Positions 1-7,725 of a DNA stretch of 64,000 nt are shown piece after piece. Below the pieces are notes generated by a model. The model was not told the DNA's origin and made no database searches. It saw nothing but the letters and a program-made list of their open reading frames with translations. The stretch lies in contig NC_018515.1 of NCBI RefSeq assembly GCF_000231385.2, positions 2,376,501 through 2,440,500 of the forward strand, given 5' to 3'. The position numbers were made by a program, and so were the translations under genes. Position 1 is the first letter of the stretch; the number at the start of each line of letters is the position of its first letter. Source of the DNA: Desulfosporosinus meridiei DSM 13257. Its GTDB lineage: Bacteria > Bacillota > Desulfitobacteriia > Desulfitobacteriales > Desulfitobacteriaceae.

Positions 1-2
1 TT

Positions 3-722
3 TCTTCAGCCAGAAAGGAGGCTGAAAGGCTTCGTCAGCGCGAAAAACTTGCGGTATTGGGTCAAATGGCTGCAGGAATAGGGCATGAAATAAGGAATCC
101 GATGACAACTGTTCGAGGCTTTCTGCAATTATTGGGAGAGAGAAACCAATACGCAGCCCAAAAACCAATTTTTGAATTAATGATCTCCGAACTGGATCGA
201 GCCAATTCAATTATTACGGAATTTCTGATGCTGGCAAGGACTAAGCACACTAAGATGAAGTTTCAAAACCTTAACGACATCCTCAATCATCTATATCCAC
301 TTATTGAAGCAGACGCATTTAACCAAAACAAACAGATTAGGTATATTCCCGGTACAATTCCTAGTCTCAAGCTTAACAGAAATGAGATCTCTCAGCTTGT
401 CATGAATCTAGTCCGTAACGGGCTAGAGGCAATGAAGGCGGGAGGAATCCTGACCATCAGAACCAATCTAATTGATGATAAAGTACTATTAGTGGTGGAG
501 GACGAGGGATGTGGTATCCCTGTGGAAAACCTTGCTAAAGTTGGAACTCCATTTTTCACGACAAAGGATGATGGAACGGGATTAGGCCTTGCGACAAGCT
601 TTACCATTGCAGAAACACATAATGCTCAAGTAGATATCAAATCAAGTTCGAAAGGTACTAAATTTTATATATCATTCCAGCTTCCCGATATGCTTCAGGA
701 TCAAGGCAAGATGATAGTTTAA
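3..722 (+). CDS. Sensor histidine kinase, C-terminal part (5' end outside window)
   Basis: The reading frame is already open at base 3, so the N-terminal sensor part lies outside the window. Visible are a dimerisation and phosphoacceptor helix with HEIRNP (the His is the phosphorylated residue), an N-box NLVRNGLEAM, a G1 box DEGCGIP and a G2 box GTGLGLA after an FFTTK F-box. Together these make a complete HisKA plus HATPase_c core. The H-box style and short core resemble PAS-containing sporulation-type kinases (KinA/KinE group) of Firmicutes; that family link is from memory, and sporulation control is inference. No response regulator gene follows, so this is an orphan kinase as far as the window shows. 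Only about 240 residues are visible. Confidence 0.9.
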   Translation, partial: SSARKEAERLRQREKLAVLGQMAAGIGHEIRNPMTTVRGFLQLLGERNQYAAQKPIFELMISELDRANSIITEFLMLARTKHTKMKFQNLNDILNHLYPLIEADAFNQNKQIRYIPGTIPSLKLNRNEISQLVMNLVRNGLEAMKAGGILTIRTNLIDDKVLLVVEDEGCGIPVENLAKVGTPFFTTKDDGTGLGLATSFTIAETHNAQVDIKSSSKGTKFYISFQLPDMLQDQGKMIV

Positions 723-765
723 ATTATAAATAATTCCATTAATGAAATTTTATAGGAGGATAATT

Positions 766-798
766 CTCCCTTCTGTCGAAGTATCAGGTGAAAGGGAG
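766..798 (+). promoter_or_regulatory. Hairpin that could mask the ribosome site of the next small gene
   Basis: CTCCCTT (766-772) is complementary to AAGGGAG (792-798), which is the ribosome-binding site of the small gene starting at 807. The arms are seven base pairs with a loop of about 19 nt. An upstream AGGAGG-like stretch (754-759) could compete weakly for the CTCCC arm. This is an inferred translational control element. Confidence 0.35.
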
Positions 799-806
799 TG
801 ATTTAG

Positions 807-1001
807 ATGCATTGCGACTTACTAAATAAGGATGTTCAAATTGAATTATGGAAAGAACTCCGCAACCCAAAGGATGAAATTGAAAAAACAGTCTATAAAT
901 GTAGCGAATGTTATGTAGAAATCAAAGGATCCGGCGGTAGAAAAATGTTTGTATATTGTGATAAAATGAGCGATTCTAAGTGCTTATTGAAGCATATGTA
1001 G
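807..1001 (+). CDS. Small zinc-ribbon-like hypothetical protein (64 aa)
   Basis: A short protein whose second half holds a CSEC pair (CxxC) and, about 20 residues later, two further cysteines (YC and KC), the pattern of a small treble-clef or zinc-ribbon fold. A Cys3 near the N-terminus is also present. It starts at an ATG preceded by AAAGGGAGTGATTTAG, a good ribosome site, and is followed by a clear terminator, which supports it being real. I do not recognise a named family. A nucleic-acid or regulatory-partner role would be a guess. It follows the kinase by 84 bp and may be co-transcribed with it. Confidence 0.6.
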   Translation: MHCDLLNKDVQIELWKELRNPKDEIEKTVYKCSECYVEIKGSGGRKMFVYCDKMSDSKCLLKHM

Positions 1002-1042
1002 CCATATCCTTCAGTAATTTTAGTGTGCGAATTATTTATAAG

Positions 1043-1066
1043 GCACTCTGATTAGAGTGCTTTTTT
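1043..1066 (+). terminator. Rho-independent terminator
   Basis: GCACTCT (1043-1049) and AGAGTGC (1054-1060) form a perfect seven-bp stem with a four-base loop, followed by six T. It closes the kinase/small-protein unit. Confidence 0.85.
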
Positions 1067-1162
1067 GTATTGTATCTATCTTAATCTATATAATTAAGGT
1101 GATTCACAATCTTCGCCTATGAGATATATTCTCAAATTAAGAGGAAAATGCTAAAAAATGAT

Positions 1163-1200
1163 TATAAGTACTAATATACCTGGTACTTATAGTACTTATA
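1163..1200 (+). promoter_or_regulatory. Triple 9-bp element upstream of the DUF4317 gene
   Basis: The element GTACTTATA occurs twice in tandem (1183-1191 and 1192-1200) and once inverted as TATAAGTAC (1163-1171). All three lie about 100 bp before the DUF4317 start. The arrangement suggests an operator, but no regulator is assigned. Confidence 0.35.
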
Positions 1201-1295
1201 CGAAACTCGAATTTTTAAGTCTGAACCGGCAGGTTTATAATTAGACTTATGAATAGAGTCTTCTACCAACGAGGATAAAAAGGGAGATAGAATTT

Positions 1296-2450
1296 GTGAA
1301 TAAAGAAGATCTGGCTAGTATTCGTAGAGAATTAAAAGTTAACAACTCTAAGCTAAATCTCCAGGAAATTTGTAGCTATTATATAAAACAAGAAAGTAAG
1401 GACATTCTTTGTTCAGAAGTATTATATTTTGCTATGATGGATGAAGAAAAGAAAGAGCTATTTCTTAAAAACTTTAAAAAAGTATTATCAGGAAAGATTG
1501 ATTCAAAAACTTTTGAGTTAGAATTTAAAGATAACAAGCTGGGCCAGAACTCGACTCAAAGGAATATGCTTGATACTTTGAAAACAGAAGATTTTAGAGA
1601 AGCGACGTTCAAAATTGTCAATAAAATTCTGGCAGAAACCTGTGAAATTTATGATAAAGATTTTATGATCAGCTTTGTACGGGGAGAGGTTTATAAATCA
1701 ATTAAAAAAGATAATGACGAGATAGATGATGAAAAAGCCTATTCTTTGGGTTTTTTTATTGGCAGCATTTGTCCAATTGTTCTACCTAAAAAGGCACTTA
1801 ATTTTGATTTTGAAGAAAGAGAATTTAAAACCAGTGTTCCTATGAATGTTACTATTAATACGGATGCTCCATATGAGGGTTTTATGTTTCCCTCATTTAG
1901 CGAAGATGCTGCTGAGACTGATAAAGTTGTTTATTATACCCAAAAAGAAAACCAACCTAATCAATTGTTCGTAGAAAATGTTCTTGATTGTGAATTGAAA
2001 TTAACAGCCGAGGCTGACAAAGCGCGGTTTTTAGAAGTTGTACGTGATGTTGTTGGAACAGAAATTGAGCCGGAAGTTGTTTCTAACATTTATACAGAAA
2101 TCGGCCGGCGGCTGGAGGTAGAAGCTGAAAGTGGAGAGGTATCTTTAATCGGCTTAAAAGATATGGAAAGAATTTTGGAGAGTAGTGGGATTGCCACTGA
2201 AGATAAGTTGCAGTCTTCATTTTTGGAAATTATGGGTGCGGAAAACTACGAATTTAAGGCATCAAGTCTAGCCCCTAATTTTAAAACAAAGTCGATTAAA
2301 ATTGATAGTGGCACAGCTTCAATTACGATTGGCCCGGAAGATCTTAAAAACGTCAAGCAAGTAACCAAAGATGGTATACGATATTTGATGATTCGCATTG
2401 ATGATGCGGCTACACTGGAAGGCTTTGACTTGGTAACAGAGGAATTGTAA
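1296..2450 (+). CDS. DUF4317 family protein
   Basis: The N-terminus MNKEDLASIRRELK followed by a region with LFLKNFKKVLSG matches what I know of the DUF4317 family of Firmicutes, soluble proteins of about 380-430 aa with no assigned function. At 384 aa it has family length. No signal peptide or membrane segment is visible. The start is a GTG at 1296 preceded by AAAGGGAGATAG. It stands alone: a repeated 9-bp motif lies upstream (1163-1200) and a long palindrome lies just downstream (2493-2537). Family assignment is from recognition of the N-terminal motif; no function is claimed. Confidence 0.75.
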   Translation: MNKEDLASIRRELKVNNSKLNLQEICSYYIKQESKDILCSEVLYFAMMDEEKKELFLKNFKKVLSGKIDSKTFELEFKDNKLGQNSTQRNMLDTLKTEDFREATFKIVNKILAETCEIYDKDFMISFVRGEVYKSIKKDNDEIDDEKAYSLGFFIGSICPIVLPKKALNFDFEEREFKTSVPMNVTINTDAPYEGFMFPSFSEDAAETDKVVYYTQKENQPNQLFVENVLDCELKLTAEADKARFLEVVRDVVGTEIEPEVVSNIYTEIGRRLEVEAESGEVSLIGLKDMERILESSGIATEDKLQSSFLEIMGAENYEFKASSLAPNFKTKSIKIDSGTASITIGPEDLKNVKQVTKDGIRYLMIRIDDAATLEGFDLVTEEL

Positions 2451-2492
2451 TGTCCTGCACAGCTTTGTTGAGGGTTTCTCTAAAGACCATTT

Positions 2493-2537
2493 AGCATGTC
2501 CCAGAAACGACAGCGCTGTCGTTTTCTGGGACATGCT
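2493..2537. repeat. Long palindrome A (shares core with palindrome B at 33832)
   Basis: This is a 45-bp near-perfect palindrome with outer arms GCATGTCC/GGACATGC, central core CGACAGCGCTGTCG and a middle arm CAGAAA that pairs with TTTTCTG, leaving one unpaired base. No T-run follows, so it is not an ordinary terminator. The same core and outer arms recur at 33832-33877 with different middle arms. Confidence 0.8.
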
Positions 2538-2631
2538 CTGTGATGAAGTTTGTTCTGGACAGACGGCTTTTCTTCAGTAAGGGTGCCGGTTTTATCAAAT
2601 AGGATGATAAATTGACAGAAGGCAGAACAGT

Positions 2632-3627
2632 CTATTTAAATTTAATCAAGTCTGCAGCTCGCTTTAATTGCTCATCAAGGACTTTGGCATAAATTCTCGT
2701 GGTTCTGGGATCAGAATGGCCCAGAGCGTCCTGGACAATGGCCAAATTGTCCGTTTCCCGAAGGAGCAAAGTGGCAAATGTTGAGCGCATCTTATGAACA
2801 CTGAAGCCCTCTGTGTTATGGCCAAGAGTTTTGAGAATGGTCATATATTTAGAGATAAGATTTTGTACGGCTCTCTTGCTTATTCGGTTTCCTTGGATTG
2901 AGAGAAAAAGAGGGTCAAGGTTTTTGCGGACATAACGGGGGCGCTCATTCTGCAGATAATCATTCAGGGCTTTGGCTACATCGTCATTAAAATAAATGAC
3001 AGTCTCTTTATTCCCTTTACGGAGGATCTCAAAAAAGCCTTTATTAAGGTTTGTCTTGCTGATATCAAGGTTACAAAGTTCAGATAGCCGCAGTCCTGTA
3101 CCAATCAAGGTAAGGACAATGGCATAATCTCGTTTCTCGGTATAGACGTGATATTTGAGTTGGCCTGCTGATAATCCTACACCAGTTTCTAAAGCGTCTG
3201 TTAAGTCGGCAATTTCATTAGGTTCTAAGGCCTTAGGAAGCTTTTGATTAACATTGAAGGGGTCTAGTTTGATTGTCACGTCTTTAGAAATCATATCCTC
3301 GCGTAGTAGATAGCGGTAAAGAGATTTTATGACTGCTTGCTTTCGGGCAAGTGCTCGTACGCCATTATTCCGCTTAATGCTCGCCCAACTTAAATAAGCT
3401 TCAATATCCCGATGTCCGATCTTATCCATGTGATATAATAAGTTAATGCCTTCGGGAGAGGAGGGGAAAGTGGGCAGAGAATCACAGAGGAATTGAAAGA
3501 ACAGTCTAAGTTCATTGGAATATGCATATTGAGTATTTTTTGATTTATTAATAACAGCCAAGTGATTAATATAATCTTGTGCGAAATGGGGAAGGGTAGA
3601 AAATTCAGCGCTATAATTATCTTTCAT
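2632..3627 (-). CDS. Tyrosine recombinase (XerC/D-like integrase)
   Basis: A site-specific recombinase of the phage-integrase family with an N-terminal SAM-like DNA-binding domain (about residues 10-110) and a C-terminal catalytic domain. The catalytic residues are visible: Arg in GTGLRLSEL, the HxxR pair in HKMRSTFA, His in LGHSD, and the nucleophile Tyr in RIYAKV. Length (331 aa) fits XerC/D-like enzymes. The start at 3627 is preceded by GGAGGGTG. It is isolated from any other phage or transposon gene and has no excisionase beside it. Its job (chromosome resolution or a small integrated element) is therefore open. A 16-bp palindrome sits in its upstream region (3675-3690). Confidence 0.9.
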   Translation of the reverse strand: MKDNYSAEFSTLPHFAQDYINHLAVINKSKNTQYAYSNELRLFFQFLCDSLPTFPSSPEGINLLYHMDKIGHRDIEAYLSWASIKRNNGVRALARKQAVIKSLYRYLLREDMISKDVTIKLDPFNVNQKLPKALEPNEIADLTDALETGVGLSAGQLKYHVYTEKRDYAIVLTLIGTGLRLSELCNLDISKTNLNKGFFEILRKGNKETVIYFNDDVAKALNDYLQNERPRYVRKNLDPLFLSIQGNRISKRAVQNLISKYMTILKTLGHNTEGFSVHKMRSTFATLLLRETDNLAIVQDALGHSDPRTTRIYAKVLDEQLKRAADLIKFK

Positions 3628-3674
3628 ACAACACCCTCCGGCAGCTAAATTAGAATCAATCTTGTGTAAGAAGT

Positions 3675-3690
3675 ATAACGATATCGTTAT
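3675..3690. promoter_or_regulatory. Perfect palindrome between divergent recombinase and 84-aa gene
   Basis: ATAACGATATCGTTAT is a perfect 16-bp palindrome 48 bp before the recombinase start and 53 bp before the divergent small gene. Its placement fits an operator serving one or both promoters; the binding protein is unknown. Confidence 0.45.
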
Positions 3691-3742
3691 TATATATATT
3701 AATCTAAGATTTTCAAAGTTTGTTTGATCGGAGGTTCTGTCA

Positions 3743-3997
3743 ATGTCTTTTCTAATTATAACTAAAAGTGATGTATTAAAATTTGCTCTGCCTTTATATG
3801 ATTATCTCAGTCAACATGGGTATGCAGCAGAGGCTAAGGCCATGGCCGACTTGGTGGACTCCTGTTATCCTCAGGACACTCAAGCTTTTGATGCCTATCA
3901 AAGGGCATTTCAACAAATCCGAGAAACAGTTCACGACTTGCCATCTCAATATCATCAAGCCCTGGATGATGCTCTAATAATTCTACAAAGCAACTAA
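3743..3997 (+). CDS. Hypothetical protein (84 aa)
   Basis: A short, soluble, largely helical protein with no cysteine pair apart from one CYP, no signal peptide and no recognised motif. It starts at an ATG preceded by GATCGGAGGTTCTGTCA, a strong ribosome site, which favours this frame over the overlapping 64-codon frame. It is divergent from the recombinase and shares the palindrome-containing upstream region. I do not recognise the family, and no function is proposed. Confidence 0.55.
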   Translation: MSFLIITKSDVLKFALPLYDYLSQHGYAAEAKAMADLVDSCYPQDTQAFDAYQRAFQQIRETVHDLPSQYHQALDDALIILQSN

Positions 3998-4070
3998 GTT
4001 TTTGGTGACAGGACATTAAGGTTATGAAAATAACTAGATGTACTTTTAGTTAGAAAGAAGTGAACTAATA

Positions 4071-5201
4071 ATGGAATATGCACAATATGGAAAAACAGGG
4101 ATGAAAGTGTCTAGATTCGGACTTGGTTGCATGCGATTTCCTTCAGATGAAAAAGAGGCTATTGAAATGGTGCGTTATGCCATTGATCACGGGGTGAATT
4201 ATCTTGACACCGCCTTTATTTACAAAGACAGCGAGATTATTACGGGTAAGGCTTTAAAGGGTGGTTATCGAAACAAAACCTACTTAGCTACCAAAAGCCC
4301 AATTTGGAATATTGATAAACACGATGACTTTGAAAAATATCTGGATGAAGAATTGATACGACTTGGAACAGACCATATTGATGTATATCTTCTTCATAAT
4401 ATGAATCACGGCCACTGGGAAAAGGTTAAAAAGTATGATGGACTGACCTTCTTAGATAAAATGGTTAAAAAAGGGAAAATTACTCATAAGGCATTCTCAA
4501 TTCATAATACCTTAAATGCATTTAAAGAGATTGTAGACGCCTACGATTGGGAGATGGCTCAAATTCAGCTGAATATCTTAGACGAGAAGCAACAAGTGGG
4601 TGTGGAAGGTTTAAAATACGCAGCAGATAAAGGCCTGGCCGTAGTAATTATGGAACCGCTTAGAGGGGGCTATATATTAAATACTGTACCCCAGGAAGCA
4701 CAGGATTTAATCAATCAATATCCCGAAAAGCGTTCGTTGGTAGAGTGGTGCTTTAGATGGCTTTACAATATGCCGGAAGTATCCCTAATCTTAAGTGGTA
4801 CAAGTACTTTACAACAGTTAAAGGATAATCTGAAGATATTTGAAAATACGGCTTCCAATGTTATGTCAGAAGAAGATTTAAACTTGATCAAAATGATTCG
4901 TGAGGCATATGAAGCGAAAAAGAGCATTGGCTGCACCGGTTGTAGTTACTGTATGCCATGCCCACAAGGTGTAACAATCCCTGAAATATTTAAGCTTTAT
5001 AACAGCCAGCAGCTTATGAAATCACATCCAATCGACAAAGTGGTCTATCAAAGTAATCTGGTGCCTAATGGCACTGGTGCAGATCAATGTGTAGCTTGTG
5101 GAATCTGTATAGAAAATTGCCCACAGTCTTTAGAAATTCCAGAGTTACTAGAAAAGGTTCATGCTGAATTTATGGGCAGCACCTACACACCACAGAGATA
5201 G
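4071..5201 (+). CDS. Aldo/keto reductase with C-terminal 4Fe-4S domain
   Basis: The N-terminal ~280 residues form an AKR TIM barrel, with FGLGCMRFP at the start, DTAFIY (catalytic Asp/Tyr region), ATKSP (Lys) and YLLHNM (His). The C-terminal ~90 residues carry two ferredoxin-like cysteine clusters, CTGCSYCMPCP and CVACGICIENCP. This architecture is the COG1453 class of predicted Fe-S oxidoreductases, common in anaerobes; the substrate is unknown. All catalytic and cluster residues appear intact. It is a single-gene unit with its own terminator, preceded by AGAAAGAAGTG. It contrasts with a broken AKR at 46135-46509. Confidence 0.9.
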   Translation: MEYAQYGKTGMKVSRFGLGCMRFPSDEKEAIEMVRYAIDHGVNYLDTAFIYKDSEIITGKALKGGYRNKTYLATKSPIWNIDKHDDFEKYLDEELIRLGTDHIDVYLLHNMNHGHWEKVKKYDGLTFLDKMVKKGKITHKAFSIHNTLNAFKEIVDAYDWEMAQIQLNILDEKQQVGVEGLKYAADKGLAVVIMEPLRGGYILNTVPQEAQDLINQYPEKRSLVEWCFRWLYNMPEVSLILSGTSTLQQLKDNLKIFENTASNVMSEEDLNLIKMIREAYEAKKSIGCTGCSYCMPCPQGVTIPEIFKLYNSQQLMKSHPIDKVVYQSNLVPNGTGADQCVACGICIENCPQSLEIPELLEKVHAEFMGSTYTPQR

Positions 5202-5220
5202 GATTAAAAATATAGAATTA

Positions 5221-5274
5221 CGATGCAAAAGGAGCCGGACTTGAAGTCTGATTTCTCCATTTTGCATCGTTTTT
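5221..5274 (+). terminator. Terminator after the Fe-S aldo/keto reductase
   Basis: CGATGCAAAAGGAG (5221-5234) pairs with CTCCATTTTGCATCG (5255-5269) with one bulged T, followed by TTTTT. Confidence 0.8.
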
Positions 5275-5287
5275 ATATATTCGGTAA

Positions 5288-5860
5288 CCGGTTTTCAAAC
5301 GGAGTCATCTTCACAGGCTTCAGTATCATACCCAACAGAATAAACAATTAACAGGTCAATTTGAAGACGTCGTTGATCAGCTTGAAAATCAGATTACGGA
5401 CTATGTCTTAAAAGTTACTGCCGGTAAAAGTCTCACATCTGAGCAAACGGATCAGAATTATCGGATTCTGCAAGCGATTGGTGACATAGAGCGTGTTGGA
5501 GATCATGCCACTAATCTAGTGGAACTTACAGATTATGCTATCGAAACGAAGGTTAAATTCTCAGAACAAGCCAACCAAGACCTTCTCAATATGTTCACTA
5601 AAGTTCAAGAGATCTTTACCATGTCCTTAGAAGTATTAAAAACAGATGATGTTGCCTTATCAGAAAAAGTGCTCCAATACGATGATATTATTGATGATTT
5701 AGAAATCACCTTGCGTAAGGGGCATATTGAACGTCTCAGTCAAGGAACTTGTAATGGAAGTCACGGTGCCACCTTCCTCAATATTATTAGTAATCTGGAA
5801 CGTATTGGCGATCACGCTGTAAATATTGCAAAGTACACTCTATTACACAGGAAAGACTAA
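5288..5860 (+). pseudogene. PhoU-domain remnant of a Na/Pi-cotransporter-type protein
   Basis: The frame is open from 5288 and contains both PhoU half-repeats with their metal-binding signatures: IGDIERVGDHATN in the first and NLERIGDHAVN in the second. In the Na+/phosphate cotransporter II-like family such a domain forms the C-terminus behind about nine membrane segments. Here the whole membrane part is missing, there is no ribosome site or start codon at the proper place, and the frame begins just after a stop and the preceding terminator. I read it as a 5'-deleted fragment. An internal GTG at 5519 could start a 113-aa product containing only half the domain, which makes independent function unlikely. 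A proper terminator still follows. Confidence 0.75.
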
Positions 5861-5876
5861 AACTTATCTGCCTACG

Positions 5877-5923
5877 AAAGGGTTGAATTACAGAGCGTTT
5901 TATCTGGAATTCAACCCTTTTTA
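5877..5923 (+). terminator. Terminator after the PhoU remnant
   Basis: AAAGGGTTGAATT (5877-5889) and AATTCAACCCTTT (5908-5920) are perfect complements with a T-rich end. Confidence 0.85.
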
Positions 5924-5998
5924 TAATTATTCTAATTAATAATGTATTAAATGTTTCCTAGCTAAGATCCGACAGAACAGCAGCTAGTAAGAAAAGGA

Positions 5999-6053
5999 AT
6001 TTGCCGTTGGCAAATGAAGTCTCTAAAAAAGAAGCCATAGGCTTCTTTTTTTT
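5999..6053 (+). terminator. Two adjacent hairpins, the second terminator-like
   Basis: ATTTGCC/GGCAAAT (5999-6015) is followed by GAAGCC/GGCTTC (6031-6045) and eight T. No gene is recognised between this and the previous terminator, so it may end a short untranslated transcript or be a relic. The rest of 5924-6192 shows nothing else I can support. Confidence 0.55.
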
Positions 6054-6192
6054 GCGCCTACGCTTAAGGCATTGCGACAGATAAGTTTTCACACCTATTA
6101 TCGTAACATTCTCCGGTTGATTTTCTAGGATTTTTTCGAGTGCATTTAGGAAGTGCACTTTTATGTATCCACTTTGAGGTTAAGAATTGTAC

Positions 6193-6223
6193 TTGACCCT
6201 ATAGTAACTATAGGGTATAGAAT
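6193..6223 (+). promoter_or_regulatory. MerR-type promoter of the purine salvage operon
   Basis: The -35 box TTGACC (6193-6198) and -10 box TAGAAT (6218-6223) are separated by 19 bp instead of 17. The spacer region holds the dyad ACCCTATAG-TAA-CTATAGGGT (6196-6216). A long spacer with an internal dyad is the hallmark of MerR-family activated promoters. The MerR-family gene at 12508, last of this cluster, is the obvious candidate regulator. Confidence 0.75.
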
Positions 6224-6293
6224 ACCAAATATAGCGAATGGCAACGGGATGCCGATAATTTTATCGAACAAGAAGAAAGGCAATGAGGACAGG

Positions 6294-7679
6294 ATGAAAA
6301 AGAAAATCTTAATTAAAAATGCCCGGGCCATTGTGACATGTGACGCTTCTGATCAAGTGTTTCAGGATATGGATATGCTTATCGAGGGATCACAGATTGT
6401 GCAGATTGGCAAGAGCATAGCAACTCAGGATGCTGAAGTCATCGATGGGCGAGATAAATTCGTTTATCCCGGCCTGATCAACACCCATCACCATTTTTTT
6501 CAAACCTTTGTCAGAAACCTGATGACCATCGATTATCCTAATCTGCTGGTAGTCGAATGGCTGGACAAAATTTACCGCATCTTTCAAAAAATTGATTCTG
6601 AGGTCATCTATTATTCCTCATTGACTGCTATGGGAGACTTACTTAAGCACGGCTGCACCTGTGCTTTCGATCACCAGTATTGCTATACACGCGCCTCGGG
6701 CAAGCTGCTGGTCGACCGTCAGATGGAGGCTGCTGCCCAACTGGGCATTAGGTATCACGCAGGCAGAGGCACTAACACACTCCCACGTAGTAAAGGGAGT
6801 ACAATTCCCGATAACATGCTGGAGACGACGGATGAATTCATTTCCGACTGTGAGCGACTGATTGATTTGTATCATGATTCGGATCCCTTTTCCATGAAGC
6901 AGATCGTCGTGGCTCCCTGCCAGCCTATTAACAGCTACATAGAAACCTTTAAAGAATCAGTAGCTCTGGCTAGAGCAAAAGGTGTCCGCTTACATACCCA
7001 CCTAGGCGAAGGAGAAAATGTAATTATGCAGGAACGCTGGAATAAGCGTACTCTGGGGTGGTGTGAGGATATCGGCTTTATCGGCTCGGATGTTTGGATT
7101 GCCCATGGCTGGGAGCTGCATCCCGAGGAATTCAAGTTCATGGGACAAACAGGCACAGGAGTTTCCCATTGTCCCTCACCTGCGGTCTTGGGGGGGTTCC
7201 CGATCCTGGATATGAAAGCTCTTCAGAAGGATAAGGTGATCATCAGCCTCGGATGCGATGGTTCCGCAACCAATGACAGTTCCAGTCTCTTGGATTCCTT
7301 GAGGATGGCCTATCTTATGCAGGCTTACCACAGTAAGGAGCGAGGAGGGTGCCTTTCCCCTTATGAATTGCTGAAAATAGCAACAGTGAACGGGGCAAAA
7401 ACCTTGGGTCGGGATAAATTAGGCTCATTGGAGGTAGGAAAGGCTGCTGACTTGTTCATGATCAACACCGGAGTCCTAGAACTGACGGGCACTTTGCATG
7501 ATCCAAAAAACATCCTGGCCCGGGTGGGTGTGACCGGTCCGGTCTGGCTGACGATGGTCAACGGTAAGGTTGTCTTCAAGGACGGTCAGCTGTTGGGTGT
7601 TGACGAAGGGGCAGTGGCCGAAGAAGGGGAAAAGGTTTGTACGCGGGTGCTGCGCAATGAATGTGAGGCCTTCCGCTAA
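6294..7679 (+). CDS. Amidohydrolase (TRZ/ATZ, 8-oxoguanine/guanine deaminase-like)
   Basis: A metal-dependent hydrolase with the amidohydrolase beta-sandwich N-terminus and TIM barrel. Metal and catalytic elements are visible: PGLINTHHHFFQT (HxH), HTHLGEGE, the IAHG His, and GCDGSATND with the metal-site Asp. The family deaminates ring amino groups of s-triazines, guanine, 8-oxoguanine or cytosine-like bases. The closest resemblance I recall is the 8-oxoguanine deaminase/guanine deaminase branch. I chose the ATG at 6294 because the protein then begins MKKKILIKNARAI, the normal family start, with GAGG just upstream; earlier in-frame starts lie upstream of the promoter. It is first of an operon with a nucleoside-type ABC importer, so it likely processes an imported purine. 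About 461 aa. Confidence 0.85.
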   Translation: MKKKILIKNARAIVTCDASDQVFQDMDMLIEGSQIVQIGKSIATQDAEVIDGRDKFVYPGLINTHHHFFQTFVRNLMTIDYPNLLVVEWLDKIYRIFQKIDSEVIYYSSLTAMGDLLKHGCTCAFDHQYCYTRASGKLLVDRQMEAAAQLGIRYHAGRGTNTLPRSKGSTIPDNMLETTDEFISDCERLIDLYHDSDPFSMKQIVVAPCQPINSYIETFKESVALARAKGVRLHTHLGEGENVIMQERWNKRTLGWCEDIGFIGSDVWIAHGWELHPEEFKFMGQTGTGVSHCPSPAVLGGFPILDMKALQKDKVIISLGCDGSATNDSSSLLDSLRMAYLMQAYHSKERGGCLSPYELLKIATVNGAKTLGRDKLGSLEVGKAADLFMINTGVLELTGTLHDPKNILARVGVTGPVWLTMVNGKVVFKDGQLLGVDEGAVAEEGEKVCTRVLRNECEAFR

Positions 7680-7725
7680 AAATAGATTTAGAAAAATTAA
7701 ATAGCAAAAGAAAGAGGAGATTAGA

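Noticed and set aside
2632-3627. Recombinase as part of a prophage or integrative element
   Set aside because: No phage structural, excision or attachment-site features nearby; no flanking direct repeats or tRNA seen.
6153-6293. N-terminal extension of the amidohydrolase
   Set aside because: It would be translated from upstream of the MerR-type promoter and lacks family similarity; the start at 6294 gives the normal N-terminus.
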